Positions 35,897-48,475 are shown, counted from the first letter of the stretch. The stretch is 64,000 bases of DNA from Tupaia tana (GCA_026018925.1 JAKSZU010000002.1:94205475-94269474); one strand, 5' to 3'. Notes: generated by a model from the letters alone, not told the origin. Numbers and translations: made by a program.

Positions 35897-36009
35897 CTTG
35901 GAATATTGCTCGCGATCAAGTTCTTGACTAGAACCAGACCCTGTAGTCTGTTTAAATCGATGCACTTTCATTTTCATCTGTCTTGTTCGCTCCTCCACTA
36001 CTAAGCTTG
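35897..36009 (-). CDS. RIMS1: RIMS1 coding exon b
   Basis: 113 nt exon. Two bases (CA) complete the Ala codon started by the last G of exon a; then SLVVEERTRQMKMKVHRF and KQTTGSGSSQELDREQYSK, ending on a whole codon. The first half is charged and could be helical; the second is Ser/Gly-rich linker. Acceptor: TTATGTGTTTTTGCAG before 36009, strong. Donor: CCAAG|GTAAAAC at 35897/35896, acceptable but not optimal. It matches the RIM1 inter-C2 linker as I remember it and joins exons a and c in frame. No break or stop. Confidence 0.96.
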
Positions 36010-37862
36010 CTGCAAAAACACATAATGGAAGCCTATTAAAACACTTGAAGCACTTTTTAGAAACGGAATGGTTTAAGATATTAATGTTTTTGAAATGATT
36101 TCAATTCAACAAAATTTAAAATAACACATGATCAATAAATTAAACAAAATGTGGGGTATACGATACTAGCAACTGTTAATCTAAAGATGCACATGATTCA
36201 AATTACATAGAATGGGGAATGCAAATGTTAGTAGCAGAAGCTAAGTACCCTACTTCTTCATCTGATGTGAAATATTTCAATTCTCTTCAAAATGGTTATG
36301 TGAAATCAACTTTATTTGTGAAAAAGAAAGTTTTAAATTTAATCAACTAGTTGTTGCATGTACACATAGAGAAAACAAAATGCATACTGAACACATCGCA
36401 CATATATGCACATGCTCACATGTGTGCACACACCCACTTAACATCCTCTGCTAGCAGCAGTCATATAAATTTGCTTTAATTGCTAAATGTCTACTTTTTT
36501 TGAGACAGTCTTATTGAATCTTTAATTTCTACCAGTAGCTTCTCAAGAATATTTGCTGGTCCTAAAAGTGAACTTCCTATGAGAAAAAAAAAATTAGCTT
36601 TATTTTTCTTTTTTACCCTTGGTTAGAGACACTGGCATGCACTTTAAAAATAAATAAATAACTTCTACTGTGTTCAAATACAGACGAATAGCCAAAGAAA
36701 TAAAAGTATAAAGTTTGAAATTATGAGTGTTTTAGTCATACTTTTAGCACCAAATCATGTTTCACTTTCTTTAATTCCAATCAATTAGACAGAAAAATCA
36801 CAACCCCTAACATCACAGTTAAGTGAATTAAGCAATGACAAACACTTGCTTTGAAAACGTTGACTATTTTGGAGATAGTAAGTGGTGACTTTTATTACAG
36901 GGAGAGGATAGTTCAATGGAGAGCTTAAGTAAAGCAGTTTAAAATTTTATTAATTCGTTGACAAAATATAAGGACTCAAAAGAAGTACTACAAAGCAAAA
37001 TGCTACATGAGAACAATTAGTAACTGAGGAAAGTTATTGAAAAGCATGTGAGGTTAACAGACAGACATTTACTATATAAAAAATGTACAAGCAGACGCTC
37101 TCTGCCACCTGCATGCAGTGCGGATACCTCTGGGCACATGCACAGTAATTTTTCTCTAAGCTTTGACGAAGTCTAAGAGTACACTGTTATCAGGTGTACT
37201 CTGTAACTAAAGCTTACAGTAACTGAAAGCAATCATCACTTGTAATAAAACAAGTGAAATGACACTAGCTTCATTATTCTTTGCTAAATGATATTAATAT
37301 ATTTTAAGACATTTTTGACACTGATCAGCCCATTTGTAACCTTTCCTTCAGTGTCGCCTAATTCTGAGGGTGGACAGTTAGCCACTGATGCCTGCTTCTA
37401 GAGCTAATGGCTTTAAGCGGTCTGAAGCAGTTGCAATGTGTGAACATTGCCAGGATAAGGCTTCACTTCTCTAATAAGATTACTTAGTTACGATACGGTC
37501 ACGTGTAAATCTTTATTGTACAAAACTGAAATCCTAAGTTGACAGTAGCAAACGAGCTAAAAATAAATCAATCATCTTAGGCCTTTTTTATGTTTGATTG
37601 ATTGGTTAGTGTGTGATACAATATGCTTCTTCATGGCATGTGTACAGTGTGTAATTACTAAATCGTGGGTAACACATATTCATCTTCTTCAACACTGAAC
37701 ACTACATTATGTGGTACATATGTGGTAATGTCAGTTCTACCAGGTTTCTCTTTTGGAATATACTGTTATATTAAATTATACACTGAATTGTTGCCATTTT
37801 TTATGTGGTTGTGGTACACTATTCCACAACCTATGTCACTTGTTTAGATGCAATCTTGTGTG

Positions 37863-38124
37863 TAGTCTCTTTTTTTTTTGAGATAGATTTTTGCTACAGG
37901 GCATGTGGGCTTGCCAGAGAGACAGACAGACAGACAGAAAGCGAGAAATCACACCCAGGGGGATAGCCACATTGTAATCCCTTCTCCTCCATTCTCCTCT
38001 CTGAATTTTGGGCATTCACACACTCACACCTGCCATGAGTTTTAAGCTGCTGGATCCAGAGCTTGAACCATGGTCGACTACACAGGAGTCCAGTGACATA
38101 ACCATTATGCTGTCTGCTGGTCCC
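37863..38124 (-). mobile_element. tRNA-headed SINE, intermediate age
   Basis: T run, 'gatttttgctacagggcatg', GACA repeat, body 'cccagggggatagccacatt', head reverse 'ggagtccagtgacataacca' to 'tctgctggtccc'. Confidence 0.9.
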
Positions 38125-39771
38125 ACAGTCTTGTGTCTGTTCTTAGAATGGCTTTAAATTACTTTACTTTTACCTTCCAAAAATGATTAATACACTAGAT
38201 TTATTCCTAAAGAAGTTAAAAACTAGCATATTTTAGTATGCCACAGTAAGAAAACTCCCAGTTAATATTATGGCTACATTATGTATGTACCCCCTTGACT
38301 CTCCAGCAAAGATGCAGCTGTTATGCTGTCTTCATTGCTTACTTATGGATTCCAAGAAGCAAAATGCAAAGAGCTTGTTATTAACTTATTTATATTAAAA
38401 GATCAGATAATTATATAATATCGCACCCATTTTTGGTATTATTTCCCAATGACATTTATATGTCAATGCATACTCTAAGTAGCCATTCACAGAATTTGTT
38501 GTGTTTCAGTAAAAGTACTTCATAATCACAAAAGAACTTTCAGCGTGATGTGGAAATTCATTAAACTTTGCTAAAGATTTGCTTGTTTTGTCTTTAATTT
38601 TTAACTGTATATTGTGGAATAAAATGATATTACTTATGGATTATAGGTATTGAGCTAAATATTAATACAAATTCATGAAGGAAAATAAAATAAATTTCAC
38701 CAGTTTGAACCTGAAGACATTATTCCATTAGTTTTCAAGACCTATATAGAGAATACATTAATAATTACAAATAAACTGAACCCATGCAATGTCACGATAT
38801 CTTTCAAGAATTTCAGTATGAGTAAAATTAATGAATCCCAGAAAGCTAAACTACCTTACTCCAAAAAAGATTAGTGATCATCGTTTAATATTTTTATATT
38901 ACTTTAACAATTTAAACCCCAAAGGCAAAATTAAAATATGAAGTAATATATTTTCCAGTTCTCCCACAAATACTAGTATTAAATTAGGCTGTTTAGGAAC
39001 AGTCTATATGTTGGCAGAATTGGAAACTATCAAAATTATTAAAATACCAGTTGCTGTGGAGATATCAAAAAATGGGTGGGGGACTGTTTTTAAAAAATTA
39101 AATTACTGCTACATACTTGAGTTAAATAATGTCTTTCATTTTCTATAACAAATATAATTATCATATAATCACATTTACTCTTTTAACAAAAATTTTGTTG
39201 ATATTAATATAAAATAAAATAAAAAGAAAGGACATTGGCTGGACTGCATTTCGGCTGCAATTACAGGTAATGTGACAACACATTAAACAACTCCTCCCAT
39301 TCCCTAGTATGTAATTAATACTAAAATTGTATAAGAATATTTTTAGATGGAAAATTTTCACTATAAGCTACAAGCTAAATGTTGTGTTTTATGTTGAATA
39401 AATTGTGCTTTGTGAAAAGCACAACTTACTGAAAGATATTAATGGAATAAGTTTTCATTTTTTCTTAAATGCCAAATTTATTCTATATACATTGCTCTTT
39501 CTAGACCCTGATATTTTATCAAATGAGTCAACATTAAAATTAAAAAAGTATAAAACTAAATATTATTTTTAGTAGTTAAATTTAAGCCATTCTTGTGAAA
39601 TCATTTCTTATTTTCTAAAAAAGTCAACAAGAATTCTGACTGAAGCACACAGGATAAGACTAATAAATATAATTTGCACGATACCATAATGTAACTTTTA
39701 AATGGAAAGTATTAATATTTAAAATACTAAGATTTTTTTTTTGTGTAATATGCTCTGCTAAGAATGTTTTG

Positions 39772-40045
39772 TTGTTGTTGTTTTTGTTTTGCTCTTAAAG
39801 TTTTGTCATTGGGCATGTGTGCTCAGAGAGAAAGTGAGAGAGACATAGAGAGAGAGAGAGAGAGAGAGAGAGGGAAATTACCCTCGGGGGGATGGCCACT
39901 CCACAATCCCTTCTCCTCCATTCTCCTCTTGGGATTTTGGGTGTGCATGTACATGTGCCTGAGTGATTTTCAAGCCACCGAGTCCAAGACTTGAACCATG
40001 GTGGACATGTAAAAGTAAAACACATTGACTACCATGCCAAGAATT
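39772..40045 (-). mobile_element. tRNA-headed SINE with damaged head
   Basis: T-rich tail, 'gttttgtcattgggcatgtg', a long GA tract at 39838-39872, normal body. The head region is scrambled after 'aaccatggtggacatgtaaa' and runs into an AAGAATTCTT repeat at about 40045-40070. Confidence 0.8.
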
Positions 40046-40356
40046 CTTAAGAATTCTAAGAATTCTTAATGTGGTGTTATGGATGGTCTTTGATGACTCT
40101 ACTAACAAGCTGAAATTATTTACAAATTTTGTGTTTGTGCCTATATGCATTTTAACAGATCCAACCCTTTCATATATCATTAGAAAAGTCTATGACAAAA
40201 AAACAAAAACAAAACCAAAAGGCCTTAATAAATATTTTCTAACCCATAACCAAAAAATTTCTATAATTTCAACACCTTCAAAGAGAACATGATTTTCTGG
40301 GAAACTTAGGTGACTTTCCAGACAGATATAACTTGCCTTAAAATATTGCAATTATT

Positions 40357-40624
40357 GGGAACCAGCAGTTAGCGTAATGGCTATGTCACTGGACTCCCAC
40401 GTAGTCGACCGCGGTTCGCGTCTCGGACCCGGTGGTTTACAACTCACGCCGGGCGCGTGTGCGTGCGTGCCCAAGATCCCGAGAGGAGAATGGAGGAGAA
40501 GGGATTGCGGCGTGACCATCCCCCCTGGGGGGTGATTTCTCGCTTTCTGTCTCTATGTCAATCTCTGTCTGTCTGGCGAGCGCACGCGCCCTATAGCGAA
40601 AAACCTCTCCGAAAAAAAAAAAAT
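40357..40624 (+). mobile_element. tRNA-headed SINE, very young, with TSD
   Basis: Perfect TSD ATATTGCAATTATT at 40343-40356 and 40625-40638. Head GGAACCAGCAGTTAGCGTAA, B-box GGTTCGCGTCTC, body with palindrome, tail block GGCGAGCGCACGCGCCCTAT. CpG-rich, so probably recent. Confidence 0.97.
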
Positions 40625-40753
40625 ATATTGCAATTATTATATGTAATGTAGATTCATTATAATGTAAACAAATATATATATTTAAAATGTTATTCATACA
40701 TTTGCATCTGTATAAAAATACATTTGTTCTGATCTCAAAATTACTTAGATCTT

Positions 40754-41037
40754 GGGGACCAGCGGTTAGCGTAATGGTTATGTCGCTGGACTCCCACATA
40801 GTCGACTGCGGTTCGCGCCCCGGACCCGGTGGCTTAAAACTCACGCTGGGTACGTGTGTGTGCATGCCCAAGATCTCTAGAGGAGAATGGAGAAGGGATT
40901 GCAGCGTGCCATCCCCCCTGGGGGGTGATTTCTCGCTTTCTGTCTCTCCGTCTCTCTCTGTCTGTCTGGCGAGCGCACGTGCCCTATAGCGGAAAAAACA
41001 AAACAAACAAACAAAAAAAACCTCTCCAAAAAAAAAA
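40754..41037 (+). mobile_element. tRNA-headed SINE, very young, with TSD
   Basis: Perfect 17 bp TSD AAAATTACTTAGATCTT at 40737-40753 and 41038-41054. The tail contains an inserted ACAAAACAAACAAACA simple repeat between GCGGAAAA and CCTCTCC. Two young copies in tandem (with 40357-40624) create a long spurious open frame on the minus strand. Confidence 0.97.
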
Positions 41038-41434
41038 AAAATTACTTAGATCTTTCACATTTCTCTCAATGCATTTAGAAATTAATATAAATTTGAAATT
41101 TTAAATATCTGTGTTTGAAGGAAAAATAATCTATTTTTACATATTATTAAACCTATAAATATTTTTCAGTGAAATATGACCATAAAATATAATCGAAATG
41201 ATGTATATTTCAATATTATTAAATATATTAAAGTAAAAATAATATAATCACTTAAGTCTGTCTGATTAACTATGATGTGCTATGATATTTTAACAGAAGG
41301 ATTAGTGCCTCTACTTCCTTACCATATAGCAATACAGAGAGTTTGTTAATAGTGGGGCCATACCCTTGCTTCAGTGCATCTCAGAAAGAACAATGATAAA
41401 TAATGGCAGTCTGAAATTTATCAAATAGAATTGT

Positions 41435-42480
41435 GATAGGCAGGTAGGTAGTAATGAGCAGGCAGCCCTGAGAAAACAACAGAAGGACAAATGCCACAAC
41501 AATCACAACTTATCAGGAGTTACAACCAAACCCTCCATGAAAATGCCTTCTTCCCACCCAGCTCCTCGCACCAAGAAGGTGTGGTAAATCCCATTTTTAT
41601 TCCTTGGTACCTGAGGAAGACATGTAGGGATGATTGTTAAATTTCCCTCATATCATTCCTTATAAATACAAAAAGACCCGATCAGACATTTTGGTCAACA
41701 TCCTGATTCCCATTGGGGCAATACACTAATCGGGCAGTTCATCCTAATTAGGATGCTCGTATCATCATGGCTCACACTGGGCATGCGCAGTTAGGTAATC
41801 AAATTCCTCTAATTCTTCACCTGTAAGAGACATGGGCAAGTACAGGAGAAAGCCCTGGAATTCAAACATAGAACATGGATAGTATGACAGACCTCCCACT
41901 GTTAAATACTCATTATCACCTCTAGTAATAAAAGTAACATCTACACCATTTCCTTCTTTTTTTGGGGGTGGGGGGAAAGGTTTATTGCTACAGAGCGCGT
42001 GCACTCGCCAGACAGACAGAGACAGAGAGACAGAAAGCGAGAAATCACCCCCCAGGGGGGATGGTCACGCCGCAATCCCTTCTCCTCCATTCTCCTCTCG
42101 GGATCTTGGGCACGCACACACACGCGCCCGGCGTGAGTTGTAAGCCACCGGGTCCGAGACGCGAACTGTGGTCGACTATGTGGGAGTCCAGCGACATAGT
42201 CATTACGCTAACTGCTGGTTCCCCCACTTAAACCATTTCTAAATGCAGTTGCTACCTAGCAACCTGCCTGCCCAAAAGTCTTTTGGGTGTACTTCTTTTC
42301 TAAAATCTTTCTTTCCTATTAAATTCTCTGTTCTTCCTACTTTTATTGTGGTTGGAGCTTTATTTTGCGCCTATGGACAGGTCTTTCATTTTAGTGATCT
42401 GAACCCAAAGAGCCAAGGATTTTACACAACGCAGCTCAACACTCTCCCATTCTATGACATTTTTGGCTCTGTGGGTTGGA
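41435..42480 (+). mobile_element. 5' LTR-like region of a class I ERV, split by a SINE
   Basis: Upstream of the gag relic. It has a TATAAATA box at 41661-41668 and an ATTAAA polyadenylation-type signal at 42318-42323, with the SINE at 41953-42231 between them. I do not see a clear TG...CA border pair or a recognisable primer-binding site, so both limits are soft. No matching 3' LTR is seen. Confidence 0.5.
41953..42231 (-). mobile_element. tRNA-headed SINE, young, inside the ERV LTR
   Basis: Short direct repeat ACCATTTC at 41945-41952 and 42232-42239. Full length with CCCCCCAGGGGGG and intact head; many CpG sites. It dates the ERV as older than this insertion. Confidence 0.92.
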
Positions 42481-43181
42481 TCATGCTTTCAGGTGTTTTG
42501 CAGACCGATCTCTCCCCGATTCAACCACCACTGAGTGTTCCACTAGCTAAATCAGCTGAGGTCTGGGATTATAAACCGTGATGAGCTTCGCTGGACTCAT
42601 TGCTATCACTAGCTCTAACTTATGGCTACTTTTTCTTCCAGGTCTTAGATTTCTGGAGCCCTAGGTTCCCCATCTCCTTCCCTGCCCTCTGTTTTTCCAG
42701 ATCTACAAACTTTTGGGTACAGAGTTTACTAAGTTAAGGGTTTTTCAGACCTCCCCCACCATTAATGCATTTCTTGTAGATGGCATTTTTGCCTTTAGGT
42801 ACTTTTTTATGCTGGTGAATGCAAGGATGAGGTTTGGACCCATCAGTTCTCACACAACATGGAAAATGAGTCTGGGGAAGAGGTTTTAACTTATTTTTTC
42901 AGACTTCCCAGGAGGAAGATTGGGGACACTCTCAGAGGAACTCTCTCAGAAATGGTCCCAGGCTCTTGGAACCGGGTATATAGAGGCTCACAGGCCCTCA
43001 GATAGGCATGCTAACTATGGGGATATGAGGGGGAGACGTCTCCCTCCATTCTCTTTACTCCAGTCAGCTAGCACAACCTGCTGGAGGTTTGTTACCTCAA
43101 AAGGCTCTGCAGGGACGCCTGGAGCCTTCCTAGGCTTGCCTCTAAATTCCATTCCTTTTTTTCTTTCTTCTCTCATTCCAG
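42481..43181 (+). other. ERV leader region
   Basis: Between the LTR-like part and the gag start. Short open frames occur but none resembles a protein family; it probably represents the untranslated leader of the same provirus. Confidence 0.4.
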
Positions 43182-44557
43182 ATGGGAAATCTGTCTTTGA
43201 TTCTGAGAGACTCCTCACTGGGATGCATCCTCTCTCACTGGGACAGTCTCTCAAGGGAAGGAGGCTCTTCTTCCTTTCTAATACTGCATGCCACAATACA
43301 AGATGCCAGAGAGATTAATATGGCCATTAATGGGACCTTAGATTACCATTCCATTTTCCATTAGATAATTTATGTAGGAACCAGGCGAGGTGGGCTAAGG
43401 TGCCATACATTCAGGCTTTTATGGCCCTTAGGTATGACCCAAAGCTTTGTGTGGGCTGTTTATCACCTGCTTCTCCAACCATCCAAACTATTCCTTTTGT
43501 ACCTTCCCCAGACACAACAAACCAGGACATGAACATGAGCCTAAAACTCTGACTCCAGATCCTCTCCCTCCATACCCAGGTCACTTTAAATATCCAGAAC
43601 CAGTTTACCCACTTCAGGAAGTGGCCAGTCCAAATGGACACCCCATTGGAATTCATATTCCATTTACCATGAATTTGACAGAGTTGTCAAATGCAAAAGG
43701 ATCTTGGAAGTTTTTCAGAAGATCCTGGTAAGTATTTGGAGGGATTTCACAGAGGGGCCCTGTCCTTTTTCTAAACATGGAGAGATGTAACTATCATTTT
43801 CAACCAAATACTCACTAAAACTGACAGGGACAAAATTGGGGAAGCTGATGTCCAGTTTGGGGACTCATTACACAGAGAGAATGAGGACTACCCTCTAGGG
43901 AATATAGCAGTCCTAGCTACAAATCCCAATTGGGACTACGACTCCCCAGAAAGGATTTGGCAAACAGATCATATGATCTTATATCTCATAGAGGGCCTAA
44001 AAGCAAGTAGAATAACACCTATAAACTATAGTAAATTGGCTACAATTGATCAAGGGTCTCAGGTAAATCCCACAGCCTTCTTTGAGCCTTTAAAGGGAAC
44101 TCTTATAAAACATACTACTATTGACCCTGATTCAGAAGAGGGAAAGCTGCTTCTCAATGATAAATTTATCAACCATCTTCTCCGGATATCTCTAGGAAGC
44201 TCAGAAAACTATCGCTAGGACCCAGCACCCTTTCAGCATCTTCTGAGAGTGGTCTCTTTGGTCTTTTACAACTGAGACCGAGAGGAAGAAGACAGGGTTA
44301 AGGCAAAGGAAAAGCAGAAGGAAAAGAGGCAGGCTCAGTTAATTGCTGCTTTGGTTGGGCAAAAACCACCTCCTGGTCACACTAGGAAATCCCTACTGAT
44401 CTGCAGTCACTGTCAGAAGCCTGGGCACAAGAAGGATGACTACTACATACTTAAGCCTCTACAAAAGTCTTGCCCCCAATGTGGTCAACCCGGCAACCGG
44501 TCCAGGGACTGCCCTGGGAGTTCCAGGACCCCCGGGCTGGACCCTGAAGAGGCCTAA
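43182..44557 (+). pseudogene. broken gammaretrovirus-like gag (ERV)
   Basis: Relic of a class I (gamma-type) gag, dead through stops and frame changes. At 43182 it begins Met-Gly-Asn, as in a myristoylated matrix protein, followed by LGCILSHWDS; this frame stops at 43364. 43447-43731 continues in another frame with a LPPYPG late-domain-like motif. 43973-44218 has DQGSQVNPTAFFEPLKGTL, resembling the capsid major homology region. 44351-44557 carries two zinc knuckles, both damaged: in CSHCQKPGHKKDDYY the last Cys is replaced by Tyr, and in CPQCGQPGNRSRDC the His is replaced by Asn. Having two knuckles is closer to HERV-H/W/Fc-type gag than to MLV, which has one. Non-functional host DNA; no env seen. 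Confidence 0.8.
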
Positions 44558-44579
44558 ACAGTAGCCCTCTCATGAGGAC

Positions 44580-44755
44580 GCCTTCTGCTCTAGTAGACTC
44601 CCTCAACAGCATCAACATCATGGGATTGGAGCCCAGAGTGACCTTGGACGTGGCAGTTAGGACCCACACTTTTCTTGGGAAAACTGTGATGATGCTACCA
44701 TTTCCCATAATAGTTACAGATGTTTCGATTATCTTGTTAAACAGCATAGCTTTAA
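44580..44755 (+). pseudogene. start of ERV protease, truncated
   Basis: Shortly after the gag relic, a frame reads GLEPRVTLDVAVRTHTFLGK, like the residues just before the active site of a gamma-type protease. The expected Asp-Thr-Gly is not present, and the similarity ends before the SINE at 44770. No reverse transcriptase follows. Confidence 0.5.
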
Positions 44756-44769
44756 AAATATGTTGTAGT

Positions 44770-45037
44770 GGGAACTAGCAGTTAGCGTAATGGCTATGTC
44801 GCTGGACTCCCACGTAGTCGACCGCGGTTCGCGTCCCGGACCCAGTGGCTTAAAACTCACGCCGGGCGTGTGTGCGTGCGTGCCCAAGATCCCGAGAGGA
44901 GAATGGAGGAGAAGGGATTGCGGCGTGACCATCCCCCCTGGGGGGTGATTTCTTGCTTTCTGTCTCTATGTCTCTCTCTGTCTGTCTGGCGAGCGCACAC
45001 GCCCTATAGCAAAAACCCCTCCAAAAAAATATATATA
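44770..45037 (+). mobile_element. tRNA-headed SINE, very young, with TSD
   Basis: TSD TATGTTGTAGT at 44759-44769 and 45038-45048. Complete head, B-box GGTTCGCGTCCCGG, body palindrome, and A-tail followed by a TA repeat. Inserted at the decayed end of the ERV protease. Confidence 0.95.
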
Positions 45038-45048
45038 TATGTTGTAGT

Positions 45049-45440
45049 GTCCCTTAATCTATCAATGTAAGTCACAAGTCTGAGTCAACAGGTTCAATGT
45101 TGCCATACGAACAAAAACAGGGTCATAAACAGGTCATGTAAAAGGAAAAGGTGCACAGAACAATTTTGGGAAAATCATGAGGGTAAAAGTAACACCGAAC
45201 CAGCAAAATTTATACGGTAGATACCAATGCGTAAGCAACAAATGTAATGTATATAATGTGCTGGAAATTTCTGTTCTGGAAGTTGGTTGTGGTTTTGTTA
45301 GCTCTCGGACACTCCCTGAGCTCCAACACAGCTAAATAAGTTGTTTCTCCCTCTTAACTTAGCCTCTCGATTATTCACAAAAGTGGTTGCTGGATTTTAG
45401 CAGGCAACAACAGGATTGTAGCAAGCAACTTTGATATAAC
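45049..45440. other. unassigned sequence 3' of the ERV relic
   Basis: Contains 'ctaaataagttgtttctccc' and 'gtggttgctggattttagca', which look like LTR R-U5 or untranslated retroviral sequence, but do not match the LTR-like region at 41435. Identity open. Confidence 0.3.
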
Positions 45441-45899
45441 ACATATCCAAGCTCCACATCCTCACAGACATATAAATTATACACAAAGATGAAATGTTTA
45501 AAATATTTTGAATATGTAGAAATGCCCAAATTCTTAGTCACTTTACTGGAATATGATGCATTTAAATTTGCAAGTGTAGAAATGTCCCAAGTTGTTTCCC
45601 TTGTGCCTTTATACAGTTTTCCCGGATATTAAGAATTATGCTATCAATGTAATAAGATAAACAATGTAAGGAAAGACAGCATCTACCCAGGACGAGAAAC
45701 ACAAAATGTAACAAGTAAATAACACATGTGAAGTGAAAATATTGCATTACCTATAAGAAATTTTAAAGAAAATCACCTATATTTGGTATAGATAATTGAA
45801 GTGGAACAGCATAGATGAAGGAGCCAAATCTCACTGTGGCTAAAACCACCTAGGCCATCTTTTGCTATTTCCTCTGATATCTAAAACAAAGTCCAGGGC

Positions 45900-45925
45900 T
45901 TCCAAGGCGTCATTCCAAGGCGTCA
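45900..45925. repeat. 13 bp perfect tandem duplication
   Basis: TTCCAAGGCGTCA occurs twice in tandem (45900-45912 and 45913-45925). Confidence 0.95.
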
Positions 45926-48034
45926 CTTCTGTATCACAAATGCCAAGCCCCAGAGTAACACTGAAAAGATTAGTCATTGACAGATAAGAAAGTCAGGCTC
46001 TTGATGGAAGAATTTGTTATTGACTTTACCCTTTTGTGTTATAAGGTTCAGTGGCTTTTAAAAACATATTCCGATTTTTGAGAGGGAGCACTACCTTCCT
46101 TAAGAGGTCACTCTGAATACAATCTTCATGAAGAGTAGCCCATGCAATTAAAGTTCCTCTTGGGGCGGGGGAAACAAAACCAATCACGTAGGAAGTCATG
46201 TGTATCCCGAGTGATCTCAGTTTTCATTATTCCAGTAACATTAATGAAAGGCTTGAGGTGGTATGGCTTTGCTACATTAAGCTCTGATTTTTGAAAGTCT
46301 CTTCCCATGTTGTACAGTATTTGAGAAACAACTTTAGAGAAAACACATCAAGGAACCTATTCATAAATAGATGCTGCTTGCCTCCCATTTTCTTCTGCAC
46401 TTTCTCCACGAAGCTCAGAAAGAAAGGGTAATGACGTACTTTCTTCACTGAGCAGCTCTCACGTGTTCAGATTTGGTTGGTAAGTGTCAAATATTTTGAA
46501 GCTTTTTTAAAAGCCTACGATAGTATTATAAATAAACACATTTGAATCAACAGAATAGGAAATTAGGGTCAAGCTGGTAACTTCTGAATTATTATCCCAC
46601 TTAGGCTGATTCCCACTCTGAGTACCCAAAGTTTCAAGAGAAAGTTAGAGTGACAGCTATATTTATGGGTGTATAGTTTAAAAAAAAATGAGTAAACTGG
46701 ACATGAGTACTAATTCAATTCTAAATATTTATGAATAAGTATAAATGTTCAGGAAAAGCAGTGCCCTGGGAGATTCAGAAACTCATACCTTTGAAATCTT
46801 AATATTACAATTACAAGAAATTATTCATGTGGCCTAATATCTACTTACTAAATAATACTAAAAGTGTAAATAAAATTGGAATTATTTGCTACTGAATAAT
46901 GGTTAAAATAATACCAATCCTGAAAAATGCACAAACTAGTTTATTTATTTTAGAAAAAGTCAAGATGACCTGTTTCTATGTTTCATAACCATTGTACACT
47001 ATGAAAATGAGTTTTCAAACATCATTTATGCAAGAACTAATGCATAAATTATTGAAATTACAGTGCAGAAAAATAATAAAATCATGTTTGTTACTTTTTT
47101 ACATAAATTGCACCTCATTAAGGTTACTGTTCACAATTCTGTAAGATTCATTTTGTATAACTTAATATTCAAACTGTTCTTGCAAATATTTAAAGAACAA
47201 AAGTATCGGTAAATTATGTGAGCGCTTATTATAGAAACCTGATACTTAAAAATACAGTTGACCAGAGATAATCCTTAAATAACTCCTATGATTTGGTTAC
47301 AAAGAAACATTTTATTTGTTAAAGAGGAAAATGAATTGCTATTTACTCATTTTTTTATTACTTGAACTTAAATCACCTTTCATATGTGTCCAAATTACAC
47401 ATTATTCAGGATAAAGGAAATTCATAATTATAGAAAAGATAGTATACTGTAATTCTGTTATGATTCAAAATGGCTTCCAAAAGTCAAAAAGTTAATGCAC
47501 TTAAGAAATACTATCTAAAGGCATTAAAAATAATAAATTTATTATGACAATAATATTTGTTCTCACCTTGAAGTCATTTAATTTCTGGTTCAGTTTTGAT
47601 CTTCTTATATCACTATTTCGATGCCCCCAAACTACATTCATGGGCTCTTTAAAACTGTCCAAGAAATGTAGCAGAGAGGGAAAAATTGGCTTACTTTTAG
47701 AAGGAATCATTTAAAATAGGCCTATACAGCAATTTCTGAAGCTTAAAATGATGTTTTCTGTTTTCAATTTAAGAGAAATTGAAGATAAATGAAATAGTAT
47801 GAACATTTATAGTTCCTTAAGTTAATTTTTCAAGCCTGAAGACATGTTATCTTTATTCAAATATACTGGCTTGGTTTCCTTAAATTGTGTAATTTGAGGG
47901 GCAAGTCAGATACAGAAAGTTAGCTAAGTGTCCAAAAACTGGGTCATCAGGGGAAGGTGGGAAGACTCTGCGAGTGTCTCTGACCCCTCTGTTCTGAGTG
48001 GCGGAGGTTAAGCAGCGTGCCACAGGGGACAGAT

Positions 48035-48225
48035 CAGAGCCTGCGGAGTGGAAGTCTGGTTCTGCTTATGGCAGCTTTATTACCTTAGGCATTCTACTTA
48101 CCCCCTTTGACTATTTCTATAAAAGAGGAACAATAAAAATCTCTGGAGATCTGCTCATGTTATAATTAGGTTACAATACATGCAAGGTAGTTACTCAGTA
48201 AGTGGTATTTGACTACTGGAAAGCA
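48035..48225 (+). mobile_element. MIR SINE
   Basis: 'cagagcctgcggagtggaag', 'tctggttctgcttatggcag', 'accttaggcattctacttac', ending 'agtaagtggtatttgactac'. Block order of MIR. Confidence 0.6.
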
Positions 48226-48244
48226 TGTATAAAGAAGTGCTTAA

Positions 48245-48475
48245 GAATGAGTCTTCAGAGGGAGGCTTGTGTCTAATTCCCTATTCCATCACTTAGAAAA
48301 TAAATATAAAGAGTGACGTTTTTAATCTTTCTAAGCTTCAGTGTTCTCAGTCAGACAATGAGGTCCTCATGTTATCTCACGTTGTTGTAAATATAGGGTG
48401 AGATGCATATATAACATTCAGAGTTGAGTCACTGACATAAAGCACTCAACAAATTCTAACTACCATTAATACTAT
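48245..48475 (+). mobile_element. MIR SINE
   Basis: 'gagtcttcagagggaggctt', 'aatctttctaagcttcagtg', 'ttatctcacgttgttgtaaa', 'agcactcaacaaattctaac' follow MIR order. Directly behind another MIR in the same orientation. Confidence 0.65.

Noticed and set aside
40437-41006. 189-codon open frame on the minus strand
   Set aside because: It runs through two young SINEs and the DNA between them; the peptide is the usual SINE-body translation seen at many other copies.
42243-42581. 112-codon open frame on the plus strand as a host gene
   Set aside because: Lies across the ERV LTR/leader region and resembles no protein.
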